A stretch of DNA of 64,000 nt from Lithospermum erythrorhizon (GCA_019722365.1 JADFUC010001282.1:1-64000); one strand, 5' to 3'; shown: positions 48,714 to 61,610, counted from the stretch's first letter. The notes: generated from the letters alone by a model not told the origin. A program made the numbers and translations.

Positions 48714-48780
48714 GTTAACTTTAACAAAATAAGAAGAAATGGGTATGTGATCCATCTAGTGTTTGATAAGAGAGTTTCAA
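48714..48780 (+). pseudogene. Copia element 1 C-terminus, resumed after the nested element
   Basis: Opens with the second GTTAA and continues the interrupted frame as VNFNKIRR, matching the F..IR.ELG motif that follows KPL in Copia polyproteins. No 3' LTR of element 1 could be found beyond it. Confidence 0.6.
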
Positions 48781-50150
48781 ATTGTTTTTAAATACTATTT
48801 TGCTTTCAATTAATATTTTGATATCAATTAAAAATTATTTTAAATTAATTTCTAGTTGGAAATTAGTTTAATTAATTTAATTGTAACTTTTAATATTTAT
48901 AATTTGATTAGAAGTTATTTTTAATTAATATTTGATATTAATTAATAATGACTATTAATTAATTAATTCTATTTTGATTAGATTTAATAATTCGAATTGA
49001 TTTAATTAAATTAGAAATTCACCATTATTTGATAATTAGAGTTTCTTAAGAACATATGATATGAGATCAAATTTTATTAAAAGTCTAAATTAAATAAATA
49101 GTGTTTAGGAATACTTATTATTTAATATTAATTGTTAAAACACTTAAAAAGTTCAGGTGCATATTTTATACTTGTACAATTAAATTGTATATTTTATTTG
49201 ATGAATCTATAATGACATATATATATTTGGATTATTTGAATGCCTTTAAAATATGGTTCTTATCTATTATTTATAACATGCTTTATTTCATTATTGGATA
49301 ATTAAAAATGCATGCTATACATATTTGATAATGGATAAGAAGGAGATAAGTGATATGACTTAGATGTATTTTTGGAAAATACGGCATGTTAGTTTTTGCC
49401 TAAAATGAATTAGAATTGTTCTACGTTTCAATTTATTATTATTTAAATGTAAATGTAATTAATTGGAAATTGGAGACAGCACGAGAGACGGAGTAGATGA
49501 TAGAGATCATCGAGTAGACTAGGCGTGGTTAGAACTAGTCTAGATTTTATAAGGGTCATATCACGAGTCTTTATTAGTATTATATTTTATGCTTGTAATT
49601 TATGTATTATATGACTTCTTGTGTGTATATATGCTTAACTTAATTACAAGACTGGTTAAAATATAACTAATCACACCATACATTAAGTAGTATTATCATA
49701 CCAATTCTAAAGTTAGATTTGAGTCTCATTTATGTGGGAACCTAACGGGTTGGTAGATGTATCACGCTTAAGGCTCTTTCCAATGGGGTGTTATCACGAT
49801 CCCCAGTCACGGGACTTAGGCTATAAGCGTCAACCCGACTCTATGTCGGTAGACTTGGTTACTTAAACGGTAATTTCCAATAGCAAGACTTGGGTCCGTT
49901 GGCAAAAGAGGTCACTATACAGTGTAAGATGAACTTTAGGGAAACTAAGAGTCATGGTAGTCATGATTGGTGACGGTGCACATACCTATGTGATTGGGAG
50001 TTGAAATGTATGTGTCTTTAACATTAGATTCTCGTCGTGAGATGCTTGGTATACTTAAGTGCATTTTAATTGGGATTGTAAGCACAAGTATTAATTCTAT
50101 TATATGATTTTGAATTATTTATTATGACATGAATAACTTAAAATTATATT
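48781..50150. other. AT-rich spacer, then unassigned sequence
   Basis: 48781-49100 is extremely AT-rich with TTAATTAATT-type words. 49480-50060 is GC-richer and looks like repeat sequence (phrases such as GTTATCACGATCCCCAGTC), perhaps leader of the third Copia element, but no LTR pair or primer site could be placed. Confidence 0.35.
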
Positions 50151-50289
50151 ATTTTTTACATAGTTACGCTAGCCCACATGGTCTTAACTACAATATCATC
50201 ACTTTGGAGAATGCAATATGCGTGACAACGTCCGTTCGATGATATAGAGCGGATCATAAAATGACAATAAATACATGGCGAATAAGATG

Positions 50290-51370
50290 AATGAGTAACC
50301 ACATTATCGCCAATCCACAGATATTTATGTTGGATACTAGTTACTTCACTTTCGACACGTAGATTGCTTACACCGGATGTGACTCTCACGTTGTAAAAAT
50401 GTGAGGGATTTTCATAAGAAAAAGAAAGATAATGCGAGATGAGGTAGACTGCGGTGAGCAATGGAGCAAAATTTAGAAGGCCATTGTTGCGAGGATAGAG
50501 TTTGTTTAAGTTTACCAACATGTATGGTACTTTAACTAAACAATGTCTACGCATTACCTACTTTAGCGGCTTATCATTTCAATTTCCACGATTGGAAAAT
50601 GATGGCTATACTCTAAATTAGTAGAAAGTGGTTGTTTGTTGCTGAAATAGTATAGTTTGTAATGCGACATCACCGTCGAGGAATGAATCTATGTATTAGA
50701 TACAAATGTTGAGACCTACAACATAAATAATAAAAGAAACAAGCCAAATGACTTGAATCCTTCCTATCTGTGGCATTGCAGACTTGGTCATATAAGTGAT
50801 AAATGCATTAAGAAATTACATGCTGACGGAATTTTGACATCATCTGATTTTGAACCATATGATCAATGCAGACTTGGTCATATGAGTTATTGATAGAAGG
50901 TTACACGATGCGGTTCCAAATCATTAGAGGCGATAGTCGATCTCGAAATTTGATTATGTGCAGCCGAGCGGTGGGTACAATGTCTTGTGGTGTAGTAACA
51001 AGCAAGGCACTTGTAGGCGACCTTTCGACAACAAAGTGAGAATTACATTGCGACACATTTTGCAGAAGAGGCTTCTTTGGATCGAAATTCGTGAGTGAAC
51101 TTGGAGTAGTACTGGCATTGAAGGTCAGAATAGATTATATTGTGATAGCCTTTGGAGGAAATATTTCCAGTGAGGCAAGATCAAATCACGGACTCAAGCA
51201 TGTACTCGGGAAGTATCATCTTCTTTGGGAGATAACGATAAAGAGATGTTATGACCATGGCAAAGTTCCGACCGATGATAATGCTTGAGATCCCTTGAAG
51301 CTAAACCACTACCTCAAATCAAGCATGATGGCCCATATATAGTACCGATCTTACGGGAGATGGCAGGTGG
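50290..51370 (+). pseudogene. Copia element 3, internal remnants
   Basis: Plus-strand pieces: near 50500-50580 a decayed SLPSGL.L.LNN.Y..P-type block (here SLPTCMVL and LNNVYALPTL); at 50715-50860 a clear pre-integrase motif PSYLWHCRLGHISDKCIKKL; at 51185-51345 the ribonuclease H end with KHVLGKYHLLWEI, KVPTDDNA and PLPQIKHDG. Integrase and RT between them are deleted. This is a different lineage from element 2. Confidence 0.75.
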
Positions 51371-52266
51371 TCTTGAGTGCTTGAGTGGGAGCTAGTTTTT
51401 CTTATAAATGTCATAAATGATTGTAAGACAATGCTTGAATTTTTAATCTTCAAATTCAGCCATATATATCATTTATTTCAAAACTATAGAATCTATACAT
51501 AGCCATATACAACGTGTGGATATATATCATTACTATGAAGTAATGAAATTTATTTCGTTTACCAATATAAAGTTTTTCTAGAAGGTCTTTGGAGTTAAGA
51601 GCTTCGAACAAGAAACATCTATCGAAGCCTAAAGACAATGATATTATTAATTTCTGTCGGTGTTCACTATTGAATAGAACACCCGGCAGTTAGTATGTGT
51701 TGATTAATACATTGGCGTTTCTTGGATCGAGAAGGGAGAATTATTACTACAGTCAATCATATGGAGTATCACAGTTGAAATGGTTTGAACCTTGATACTA
51801 GACACTGACTATCATGAGAACATAGAAGATTGTATATCTGTGTCCTAAGAAGTTTCTCATAGAACTTATGTTAAATGGCGATTCTTAGACCTGAGTGACC
51901 TAGTTTCACTTTATAGGAGTAATGAACTTTGATCCTGTCTAAACGTCTTTGTAACAAGAGGATTACAAAAGACTTGAGTTATGTATACTATAAGTGTAAT
52001 TGTGAAATCTTGTACACAAGATGGAATTCGTACAAACGGATATAACGATTTAGATTTCTGGCCTCTTGCAGAACTGATAGTAATTTGTTGGGCAACCTCG
52101 GGAACTGGGCGAGTCGCGTCGCCATGCCACCAATAAAGAAATCTGAGGTGCAAGAGTATGGTGACCTGGGTCTTTACAGCTAAGCAGGCGTTGTAAAATA
52201 TGGCAAAGGGATAGGTAATGGGATGTAATCGATTATTAAGTAATTGTTTTAAAAATAATCGTCCAA

Positions 52267-52279
52267 GGGCAAGTGGGAG
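52267..52279 (+). other. Polypurine tract of Copia element 3
   Basis: GGGCAAGTGGGAG directly before TGTTGGAAATATG, the classic Copia purine primer beside the 3' LTR. Confidence 0.7.
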
Positions 52280-53110
52280 TGTTGGAAATATGAGATGTTA
52301 GAAATCATAAAGGTATGCACATCGAACAATTAGATTGTACAACCGATTATTACATTTAAAGTTATAAGTTCGGATATATGTTAATTGTTGGACAATTAAT
52401 ATATTAGGATTAACTCGATCGACATTAAGGGTTATGATGACTTACTAGAGTCCGCTCATAATCTATATATCTATATGATGTTCGGTTAACATAAAATAAT
52501 ATATTGCTATTGTCGATCGAGCCTAAGAGGTTACGACAACGAAAGTCGAGACATAATCAAATTTATAACTTAGGAGTTTAAAATAGAATTGTATGAGAGT
52601 ATAGGGGCAAAAATTCCAACAGTTGAAATTCACCCCATGTTCGAGTAAAAGGGATAAGGGAGGGGAGGTTCCAAAATATTTTCTTCTCAACATAAGATGC
52701 CTTGATTTTATGAATAAGAAGTGGAAGGTTCTGGAACCCCTATTTTGGTCGACTAAGAGGTGAAAAAGGGGAGGGTTTTGCCTTGATCTCTAATCTTTAG
52801 TTGTGTTAGGTGCCTAAAATTTAGAACTTATATACTATAAAGAGCACTACTTGGATGATTAGAACTTGCTCATTCATTTGACTTTTGTGAAAATCAAAAG
52901 ACAAAACTCTCTCTCTCTTTTTCCCCCCCTTTGGTCGAGTAATTGGTGGGAAAATCTCATTGGATTTTTTCTGCTCAATCAAACTAGCGGTTTAATGTTT
53001 AAAGGAGAACAGTAAAGGAGGATTCGTTAAATGCAGGATATATTACTGAAATCGCAAGAAAGGTATCTGACTTGTATATTATTGTTTTTTATATTATTCG
53101 TAGAATCCTG
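52280..53110 (+). repeat. 3' LTR of Copia element 3
   Basis: Starts TGTTGGAAATATGAGATG after a polypurine tract. Related to the solo LTR at 38614-39371, ending in the shared GTATATTATTGTTTTTTATATTATT and GTAGAATC phrases. The right limit is approximate. Confidence 0.75.
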
Positions 53111-55200
53111 TGGTGAGTTTGAAATTGTAAATATAACTATGAAAATCCAAAACATGAAAATTTTCATAGAATCAAGGAGTAATATTTGGTATTACATTAA
53201 ACTACCATTAGCAGGTTTAAATCATGATAAAACTACCATTAGGAGGTTTAATTATGTGTAAATTATGACTGGATGTATATATATTCAAAGTTACGTGTAA
53301 ATTCAAGTTACAAATGGTGTTAGTTTAATAATTAAAAATCAAACTAAACAATTTTTGTGGGATGGAGAAAATATTTCGTTGTTAAATATACATGTGAAAT
53401 CTCCATCTTAGTGTGACCAATTAATATACCAATTGATAAAAGAAGATTTCCGAGTCTGGATCAGATAAAGTGGGGAATAAATCGTTTATTATATTTTGTG
53501 TGATACTATTTGTTATAAGACTGTGGCAAGTATCATGTTTATTTTTAAGTTAATTTAAAAAAAATATATATATATAAGATAAAATCAATTATTAATAAAA
53601 TATAACAGATAATGTCATATAAAATGTAACATATAATGAGACAAATAACAACCTAATACAAGGTCATAAGGACACAGCATGGTGGACCTAAAGCAAATGT
53701 GTATTCCCTTTCAGGTCATATCCCATTCACGTGAAGTTCGTAATCCCATGAGTCCCATCGCCTATATTGAGCCCAATCACGTGGTCCCATTTATATACGT
53801 CGTACCTCAAAGTTGTTTGTCGCTTGCAATAAAAGGCAAGTGGAACGTGGAAATTGGGATACCCTTGTTTTGGAGGACAATTTAAGCTTTTTACTTGTAC
53901 ACAGGATAAAAGGAATATACCGGTGCCTTGTGACTTTTCGATTTTTGAAATCTTGCAAACACTTTTAAATTTCAATATTTTATTGGAGTAAAAGAAGATA
54001 ATGTAATGATAAGGTGCAAGTCAAATGCTCCAGGATATTTAACTCCAAAAAGTCGACTCCATGTGAAGTAAATTGGAGAAAGTTGTGAGAATAACATTAT
54101 TTGATCGATGGATTTAAATAATACTAGTAGTCTTTTTTTTTTAATACCACGGTTACCACCCCTAACCCCGCCCCATAGATAACACTATTTCCGCTCATTC
54201 TTTCCATTACACTTCGTTAATCGTTACTTACTTTTTCACTCTCTATAGCTCTCCTCCTGTATGGCACTGCTATATGGCATACTTGAGATGCCTACGAGAG
54301 GTATTAGGACTACATTGGTGTAGATGAAAGGGATTTCATTACTCAAATATCATCAAGTTCACATAAAATCATGAACCCATGATCACTTTAACCATTTAAT
54401 ACGAACCTAATAGTAAGTAACAATTAGTTGAATAAGATCGGAAGGTCTGGATCGTTGGTGAAGATCGATAACACTCCAAGTGACGTGCCTTTAAGAATAT
54501 CCACATCAGCAAATACTGAGTTCTAGTTGGACAATGTGCTCAAACCTTTTAGTATTAATCTAAAAGAGAAGGATGAACAAAAAGGTCAAAGTAGGGGCCT
54601 CCGTTGGAGGAGTCCAGCCGCTAGTGATGGTTCTACATAGTTAAAGGTGGTTTAGTTGAACCACCAAAAATATTAATAACTAAGTTGTTAAGTTAGTTTT
54701 AATTTAGTCCATAACTGTATGATCAAACCTCAACAACTCAACAAATCCATTTCTTTGTCTCCATTCATATTTTATTTGCTTTACTAAAAACAATGTAAAG
54801 AAGGAAAAACTACTAAGTATCAACATTTGTCATGATACTATACGTATTCAAATGAAAAATATCTGCATTTATCATAGTATCATACTCGTTTATATAAAAA
54901 AAAATTAGTGTATATTTCGAACCACCATTTAAATTGAGCTAGATCCATCACTATGACGGCCGATTACTTCTCTAGGTCTAACTCTAGGGTTGATCTTGCC
55001 AAATGGGCCAAAATTGTTTCCGGTAACCATGTGTATGAAGTAGTTCTCATTAAAATGTGATTGTGTTGCAGCAGACTTGCCTCTAAAAATTGTTTCTTCT
55101 TTTTGGTGTATTCTTTTGGCTAGTGAGCCCGAAGGTTTAATTTTTTGGTAATGATCTGAGCGTAAGTTATGATGCATAAGTCAAAAGTTTATGGATGATG
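53111..55200. other. Intergenic sequence with a short tandem duplication
   Basis: Near 53195-53255 a 34-bp phrase (AAACTACCATTAG(C/G)AGGTTTAA) occurs twice in tandem. Otherwise AT-rich; ORFs at 53679-53885, 53727-53975 and 54929-55177 show no recognisable domain. Confidence 0.4.
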
Positions 55201-55249
55201 CATAAGCACCTATGAGAAATATTTGTATTGATCATGAATAATATTTGTG

Positions 55250-55415
55250 TTGGTTGTGACTTGTGAGCAATATTAGTATCTACATTACTCGTAAGTAATG
55301 TTAGCTTGAATGACATGAGTAACATTTGTATTAATCTCGAGCAATATGTGTCATTGTCGGATGCACGTGCCCAATAATATGAGTAACATTTATATTAATC
55401 TCGAGCAATATGCCG
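55250..55415. repeat. Direct repeats of GAGTAACATTTGTATTAATCT
   Basis: The phrase (A)TGAGTAACATTT(G/A)TATTAATC followed by TCGAGCAATATG occurs at about 55316-55350 and 55379-55412, with weaker relatives just upstream. Similar GAGTAATGTTAG words occur at 20765-20830, so this may be a dispersed repeat. Confidence 0.6.
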
Positions 55416-55483
55416 TTACGACAAACTCCTAGTGAGAAATGGTTCTTAGCTCGTCCTACGAACTTCAATATGAAAGAAACGCT

Positions 55484-55861
55484 CTATCCGGTAAAATGGA
55501 TTCGCAAGAGAAAGCGCATTCCAACAAATAAAATTACCGCCCGCTGACCGAGCAAACTTTCTTCTGATCTTCGGAGTACCCGGTCGGGTAATACTTGATC
55601 ATCTGAGATTGTTCCAAAACTCTCATAATAATCAAACAATTGAATTGGTTGCGTATAATAACCCGTTCCATTATGAGCATTATTGTAATAATTGGGGTTA
55701 GAAGTTAAGTTTATGTTCGGTGTGTTGTTAAACCAAGACGAGAAACTAAACCGAAACCGAGCGAGAATGTGCCGCGACTCTTGAAAATATCTTGCGCGAA
55801 CTCCCGTATTGTAACCGTCGTATCCGTCAAGCCCGTCCGGCCCTTGAAAATTTTCTTCCAT
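55484..55861 (-). other. Unrecognised 125-codon ORF
   Basis: Starts MEENFQG and is rich in Asn, Tyr, Ser and Phe (NNTPNINLTSNPNYYNN; GTGYYTQPIQLFDYYESFG). This composition recalls the N-terminus of Myb-like proteins of PIF/Harbinger elements, but no DNA-binding motif is visible and no transposase lies next to it. It may also be chance coding in repeat DNA. Confidence 0.25.
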
Positions 55862-56585
55862 TCTTTCCTAAATCTTGCATGCTTTGGTCCTAAAATTTAT
55901 TGGAGAGTTTCCCGAGTCATCACTCCTACGTTTTAAGGTAAGAAAGTTCGAACCTTTTGGAGTATTTCTTGAGTTTGAGGATGTTGACTTTTTGGGTAAT
56001 TGAGTTGACTTTGAGTTTTGATATTTATAATGATATAGAATCGCCATCTAAGCTTAGATTATAGTATAAGAGGTGATAATAATCGATTTATGGGGTTGAA
56101 ATATGTTGAGGATTATAGTTGACTTTCATTGACTTTTGTTGACTTTTTCTAAATGGTTTTTTAATATATGGTAAATTGTACTCTTGAACTTTTATTAAGG
56201 GGTTGTTTCGAGGTGTAGGTTGTGATTTATAGGTGAGTAGAGAATGTTCGGATAAAATGAGTTTTTGTAAGTTTGAGTAGTTAGTTGGGTTTGAGATTAA
56301 AGATGGTTAGAAATGTGATGATTAGTTGTTAATATCGGAACGTTAGGGCTTTTGAAACTAGTAATTGGAACTCGATCATTAAAATGGAAGTTGCGGACTT
56401 AAGTTGGAATAAGGTTATAATGGGAACTTTCGTTGGGTTATTTTGGGAGTATAAATATGAGATTAAATATATAAGTAGAATGTTACATTACTAGTTGTAT
56501 ATTATAAGTTGTAATTATAATTTTGAATTTTATTTAGGTGTTGATGAGTAGGAAAAGGTCCGTTGTTGTGATTGCGCGGAGTTTA

Positions 56586-59142
56586 TGTAACGACTGCCAG
56601 AATCGGCGTGACACGAGGTGAGTCGTTATAATCCGAACACTTTGAAATCCACCAAACCGATGGGCGACTTAGTTTAAAACCACTACGTTTCCTTAAAAAA
56701 TAATATTTACATATAATATTTCCAAAATAATCCGCAGTTTAAAAACTTTCGCAAATCCGTGGTGATATCAACGACCAACTCCATATATATCTGACGCTCC
56801 GTCATGATAATGGCAAGGCTTCTGAAAGAGTAAGTCTTTGTACTCGAATACAAAATGACAATTTGCCCGACAGGCTAAGGTTTCAAAAGAAACTACAACA
56901 ATCAAAGCGATTGACAACACATCAAAAATTAATTTGTGAGGATCCTACTTGCCCCCGATGCTCGCTTTAGCCACTGAACAAAACTCTCAGCTTGACCTCT
57001 TGGCTCATTGCCCTTTGTCGACTGGCACAAAATGAAATGCCGCCCAATCGAGGGTGTAAGCGCAGAAGCAGGTGAGGAAACTTAACACGGGGGTGAACTT
57101 ACCATACGGGCAATTCAATCAATAATATAATAGTCGAATATGAATAAAATACGTATGTCAGGGACTACCTAAAAGGTCCACCTTGACATGATTCCGTAGG
57201 AAGTCCTCGGACATAATAAATGAAGATATAATAGAAGGTTTCGGCTTAAGCACACAATTCGAGAAAGAAATCAATAGACTCAACTACAACTAAAACTCTA
57301 GTCATCAAACCTCACCGTATCGCGTGTATCAGCACCAATGTAGCGTATGCTCGATCAAGTCTACCGAGGAATGGACTAATCAATAATCACCCAGCAACAT
57401 ACGCAAGATAAGGCCAAAACCGCCTTACACAAAGTATAAGGCACACCGCTTACTTATACACAAAGTATAAGGAACATCAGCTCGTACACTAAGTCTGAGA
57501 ACTAGCGGCTCTTATACGCTAAGTATAAGGCACACATTTCTGCTGCTCTATTTAGAGAGTATAAAGACACTGTCAGCGCTATACACTTAATTATAAGGCC
57601 TGGCCTTATATACACTAAGTATAAGGCACACCGCACTTATACACTAAGTATAAGGCACATATGCGTCATCACCAAGGGAAGGAGGAGTGGCTAACCACAA
57701 TCGTCGACATAAAATTCGAATCCACGATACTGAGTCACGCCGAATCATAGATAACTCACAACCATCCTCTCAATAACTTGACTACTCTACTCCCAAACAA
57801 TATCCAAGCACAGCTAAAACATCTCACAATCGTAAGTCCAAAGCGATCATGAATAAAGGCCACATAAATCATAAGTGCCCGGCCAAAGGTACCCAATCGA
57901 GAAATATAAGTTGGGAGTTGACTATTCTACCTCGAAGCAATCTTCGTGCCACAGAGAATATAATCACATAATGTATCATGGCTCACACAAATAGATCACA
58001 CATAATGCTAGCAATAATATGTTCACACAATTTAAAATGAATACGTAAAGTAACATAGTGAGATAAGTACTACGCCTCTACTTAGCTACCACCAAAACCT
58101 CCCTTGAGAAACGCCAAATCCATTAGCCTTTTCGATCGCGCCTAAACAAACACCGAGAAAGTATAATGAAGACCTACTACTATACCGGCGTTCTAGAAGA
58201 TACATAACCCGACTCTCTTGGGGAAGCTATCTACAAAACGATCTAGCATGGCGGATAAACTATCAATTATAATCCCGGCCGGACGCAACTGTCGATCCCC
58301 AGCTATAATTCCATCTTATTATTAATCATTACAAATCAACTTATAGTCATTTTAGTTAATGTGGTCCATAATTAACAACACATACTCCGAAATATCAGTA
58401 TAACTTCGACTTGAAATTAACACTTTTAAACCTATTTGCGCTTTACTCGGTTTAAATCACCGATTCTTGTCGCAACAACATAATAAGGTCCCGACATAAC
58501 CTCTGCATTTAAAGTCTTAGAAAAATATCAACGAAAGTCAACCGAAAACCTAAAAAGTCAACTCGTATAACATCCTCGAAGCGACCTCACAAATCACGAA
58601 TTAATCACTTATATACGTCCGCAGGAACCACATAACCAACTAAGATTAAATCATATAATTGAATTATGGAAAAGTCAACGCTAAAGTCAACTATGCTTAA
58701 AGCAATATCTCGAAAAGACTTGAAATTTCTTACCGCTTAACTTCGAGAGAATGATGGGGAGAAACGATATTCTAAACGATCTTGAGTTTGAGCGACAATC
58801 GAAGAGAGAAATGGAAGAAAAATGTCGGGGGGAAGATGGTATTCGGCCCTAGGAGAGAAAGAAGAAGAAAGATGATCTCAAAATGATGATGTGGAGGATA
58901 AGCTTGACTAGATATTTAAAAAACTCGAGTCTCTCGTTAGATTTCGGTTAATTTACCATTTTATCGTACTTAAATCTCAACGAACCCGATTCCAAAGATA
59001 AAATTTTCCATGGCAAAAACTACTAAATTATAAATGTAATTCGGCTAAAAAATTTACGAAATAATATTATCATCGAAATTATTTATACTATTCCGGGTCC
59101 ACGCCGACGAAAAATTAATTTTTTTCTTAACGGGTTATTACA
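56586..59142 (+). mobile_element. Probable solo LTR of a Gypsy (Tekay/Retand-like) element
   Basis: Starts TGTAACGACTGCCAGAATCG, followed by GGCGTGACACGAGGTGAGTCG, a typical start of long Gypsy LTRs in plants, and ends GGGTTATTACA, about 2.56 kb later. No primer site or pol sequence lies on either side. A matching 5-bp target duplication was not seen (GTTTA left, TTTGC right), so the limits could be off or the ends rearranged. Confidence 0.5.
57424..57660. repeat. Minisatellite with hairpin-forming units
   Basis: About seven imperfect units built on CTTATACACTAAGTATAAG and GGCACACCGC. The core is a perfect 7-bp inverted repeat (CTTATAC / GTATAAG) around ACTAA, for example at 57636-57654. Units vary in length and mutate at the spacer (ACAAA, GCTAA). 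Confidence 0.8.
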
Positions 59143-59404
59143 TTTGCCATAGCTAACGAGGCAGTATCTATCTCGCGGGTGTTGATGAACTACTTGATTA
59201 CGGATAATAATGTGTGTGTATATATGTGATCTGTGTTAAATTATATATTGAATATGCATTGTGGGTTGAGGTTGTTGGGTTGACAATACGTGGTGCTCAT
59301 AGGTTGTATAGGTGTAGTGAGGAGTTGTTGAGTAAAGTATTAAGGGAAGAGAGTTGTATATGAGGCGATAGTGTTTGTTGAGTTGTATTGTCAGTAATTT
59401 GCCG

Positions 59405-59460
59405 TGCCGTTCACGATTCGGTGATTTTGCCGTGCCTGGTCACGATTCGGTGTGTCGACG
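59405..59460. repeat. Short tandem duplication GCCGTGCC..CACGATTCGGTG
   Basis: GCCGTGCCGTTCACGATTCG and GCCGTGCCTGGTCACGATTC occur back to back, about 29 bp apart. Confidence 0.7.
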
Positions 59461-59514
59461 GGCATAAGTTTCTCCCTGCAGGTTGAGGTTGATTATATGC
59501 GCATTAGTTGTAGA

Positions 59515-59635
59515 AATCCGGACTTATATTGAGTTGTATTGAGTTGTTGAGTTGTTGAGTTGATAGAGTTGTTGAGTTGATAAAATTGTTGAGTTGATTG
59601 TGTTGCTGAGTTGGCTAGTTGTTGAAGGTTGTGAT
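59515..59635. repeat. GTTGA/GTTGAGTT microsatellite-like tract
   Basis: Repeated GTTGAGTTGTTGAGTTG and GTTGAGTTGATA words over about 120 bp. Confidence 0.8.
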
Positions 59636-60299
59636 AATAGATGGATTGTTAGTTGATAGAGTAGATCGTGGTTGTTACGCATGTTGTTAGGTCTTTGCTT
59701 GGGAAATGTCGTATGTGATTGTTGATTCCCGTCATTTTGGAATGTTACGCTGAAATTGACGAATTTATGAACTTGCGTAAATGATAATGAAATTGCTATT
59801 GACTTATTAATAAGATCTTAAGTTGAGATAATATTATGCTTGCCAACTTATCTGTCATTATGCAGCCTCGTCTACTTTGGTACACTATTGCGTGATTGGA
59901 GGTTTATTTCATTCTTGAGATATATATTCACCTAAGCCGCGGCTTACACCCTATTCGCTATAAACGTTGTTCCGTCTCGGGATTGTTCGGTGTTTGTGCT
60001 TTAGAGCTTAGGTGAGCGGTGGAGTGGCGAGTTGATCACCACGCGGTCTCTTTATTTTGTTTGGATTGTAGTTTGTTATGCATATGGTTGTTATTTGGGA
60101 TTGTTGTTGTAGGTTGATATATTGTTGACTACAGTGTCGGGATTTGGGGCGATTCTAACCTCGGGCGTCACGACTGGGCGGAGTCGTTGCAGTATGTCAT
60201 AATTGACATCCAGCAATCGTAGTTACCCCAGATGTCGTACATCGTATTATGTACATCACTTATTTTCAATGATCTCAATGAGTAAATTTTTCTTGTATT

Positions 60300-61610
60300 G
60301 AATAATATGTAGGGTTAATGGCAGCAATCACCTATGTTTACAAGATGTTTTCCGATTAGATCATCATGTTTCAAACCGTCCTAATTAGATCACGTATCTA
60401 TAAAATATTCGATCGATCCTCATTCCGTCACGTGAGAACGTGAAGCACCGATAAGGGCATTTTACGTCTTTTCGCTTAATGGAGCGGGTGATTAGGCTTT
60501 AGCTTTTTCATAGATGATCGACTAGAACGGGCTAAGCTATAGGTGACTCCCGGCTGAAGCATTCGGCGCTTTATAGGTGATCGATATTTGATAGGTAAAT
60601 ATAGTGGAGGTATTTTAGTCGGTTGATATTTAAATGTTATTAATAACCCAAAATACTTTTATTACTGACGGCACCTCCTTTCTCCCTTAGTTACAATCAC
60701 ATTTCAATTCATTCCACAAATTAGTAATCTTAATCACCATCTTCATCTTCCCAATTCAAAACCTCATCTCCCTTGAACATTGGAACTCCACCAAAATAAG
60801 AAAAATGATGCGGCATGAAATTTCTAGAGCACAACCTACAAAAGCTGGACCATACATATGTCGAAATTAGGAAGATAGTCATTGACGAATCTTGAATTCA
60901 AGCGAGCATGACTCCATGGCCGAGACCGGCGATACTATGTTGGTGCGAAGAGCTTGCCAATTGAGCATTGCTAGCGAGGCTAGGATCGAGGATGGCAAGA
61001 ATGACACTTTTTCGATTATAATCCACCGCTTTTCTATAGCTCATTACACCCTATGAGAGGTCGAATCTTGAAGTCAAACCAACGTGAGCTAAAAGTTTGA
61101 GTATTGTAAAATGGGAGAAATAAAGAAACAAGTATAAAGAATTTTGGGAAGCCAATTTAGTTTATGCATTGATATGAAAAATTATTTTGCCATTAATCCG
61201 AGAAGTAACAAAAATTGAGGGAGAAATGGGTATCAAATGTTACAATAGAAGTGTTTTGGGTCATTAAGAACGTTTAAATATGAAATTGACTAAATTAGCT
61301 CCTCTATGTTCACCTATATTTGCTTAATGTTACAGTCAATCACCAATGTTTACCTAATGTTTTCAGTCGATCTCCTATGTTTCAAACCGTCCCAATCGAT
61401 CACCTATGTTTCAAACCATCCCAGTCGATCACCTATTCGATTAAGTGAAAGAGAGGCGAAAATGCCCACTTCTTGAAAAGTCCGCGTGTTCCTCAAGTGG
61501 CCAGGAATGGGTGTCTGCGAAAGCGTTTTTAAAATAGATGATCGATTGAGGCGATTTGAAAGCGTAAATGTCGTGGAATATCTTATAAACATAATAATTG
61601 CCCCTGCCAT
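60300..61610. repeat. Dispersed repeat with tandem GATCACCTATGTTTCAAACC units
   Basis: At 61345-61436 the phrase CGAT(C)(T/A)CCTATGTTTCAAACC then (G/A)TCCCA(A/G)T occurs in two and a half tandem copies of about 36 bp. A diverged copy lies at 60325-60400 in the same orientation, followed by related sequence on liberal spacing. The middle (60650-61290) has no recognised gene. The wording resembles the arms of the element at 7890-9530. Confidence 0.55.

Larger units (their letters stand above)
59143..60191 (-). mobile_element. LTR end of a second Gypsy-type element, opposite orientation
   Basis: Read on the minus strand from 60191, the sequence begins TGCAACGACTCCGCCCAGTC then GTGACGCCCGAGGTTAGAATC, a relative of the LTR start at 56586 but facing it. 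The other boundary is not visible; sequence left of 56586 may be its continuation, split by the solo LTR. Confidence 0.4.

Noticed and set aside
39658..48718. Possibility that the two Copia pol regions are one element with a large duplication
   Set aside because: They have different zinc knuckles, RT sequences and LTRs, and the GTTAA duplication marks a clean nested insertion.
53679..53975. Overlapping plus and minus ORFs near 53.7-53.9 kb
   Set aside because: Neither shows a recognisable domain, and they overlap on opposite strands in non-coding-looking sequence.
57424..57660. Regular repeats with dyads considered as a CRISPR-like array
   Set aside because: Units are tandem with no unique spacers of constant length, and the context is a plant nuclear LTR.
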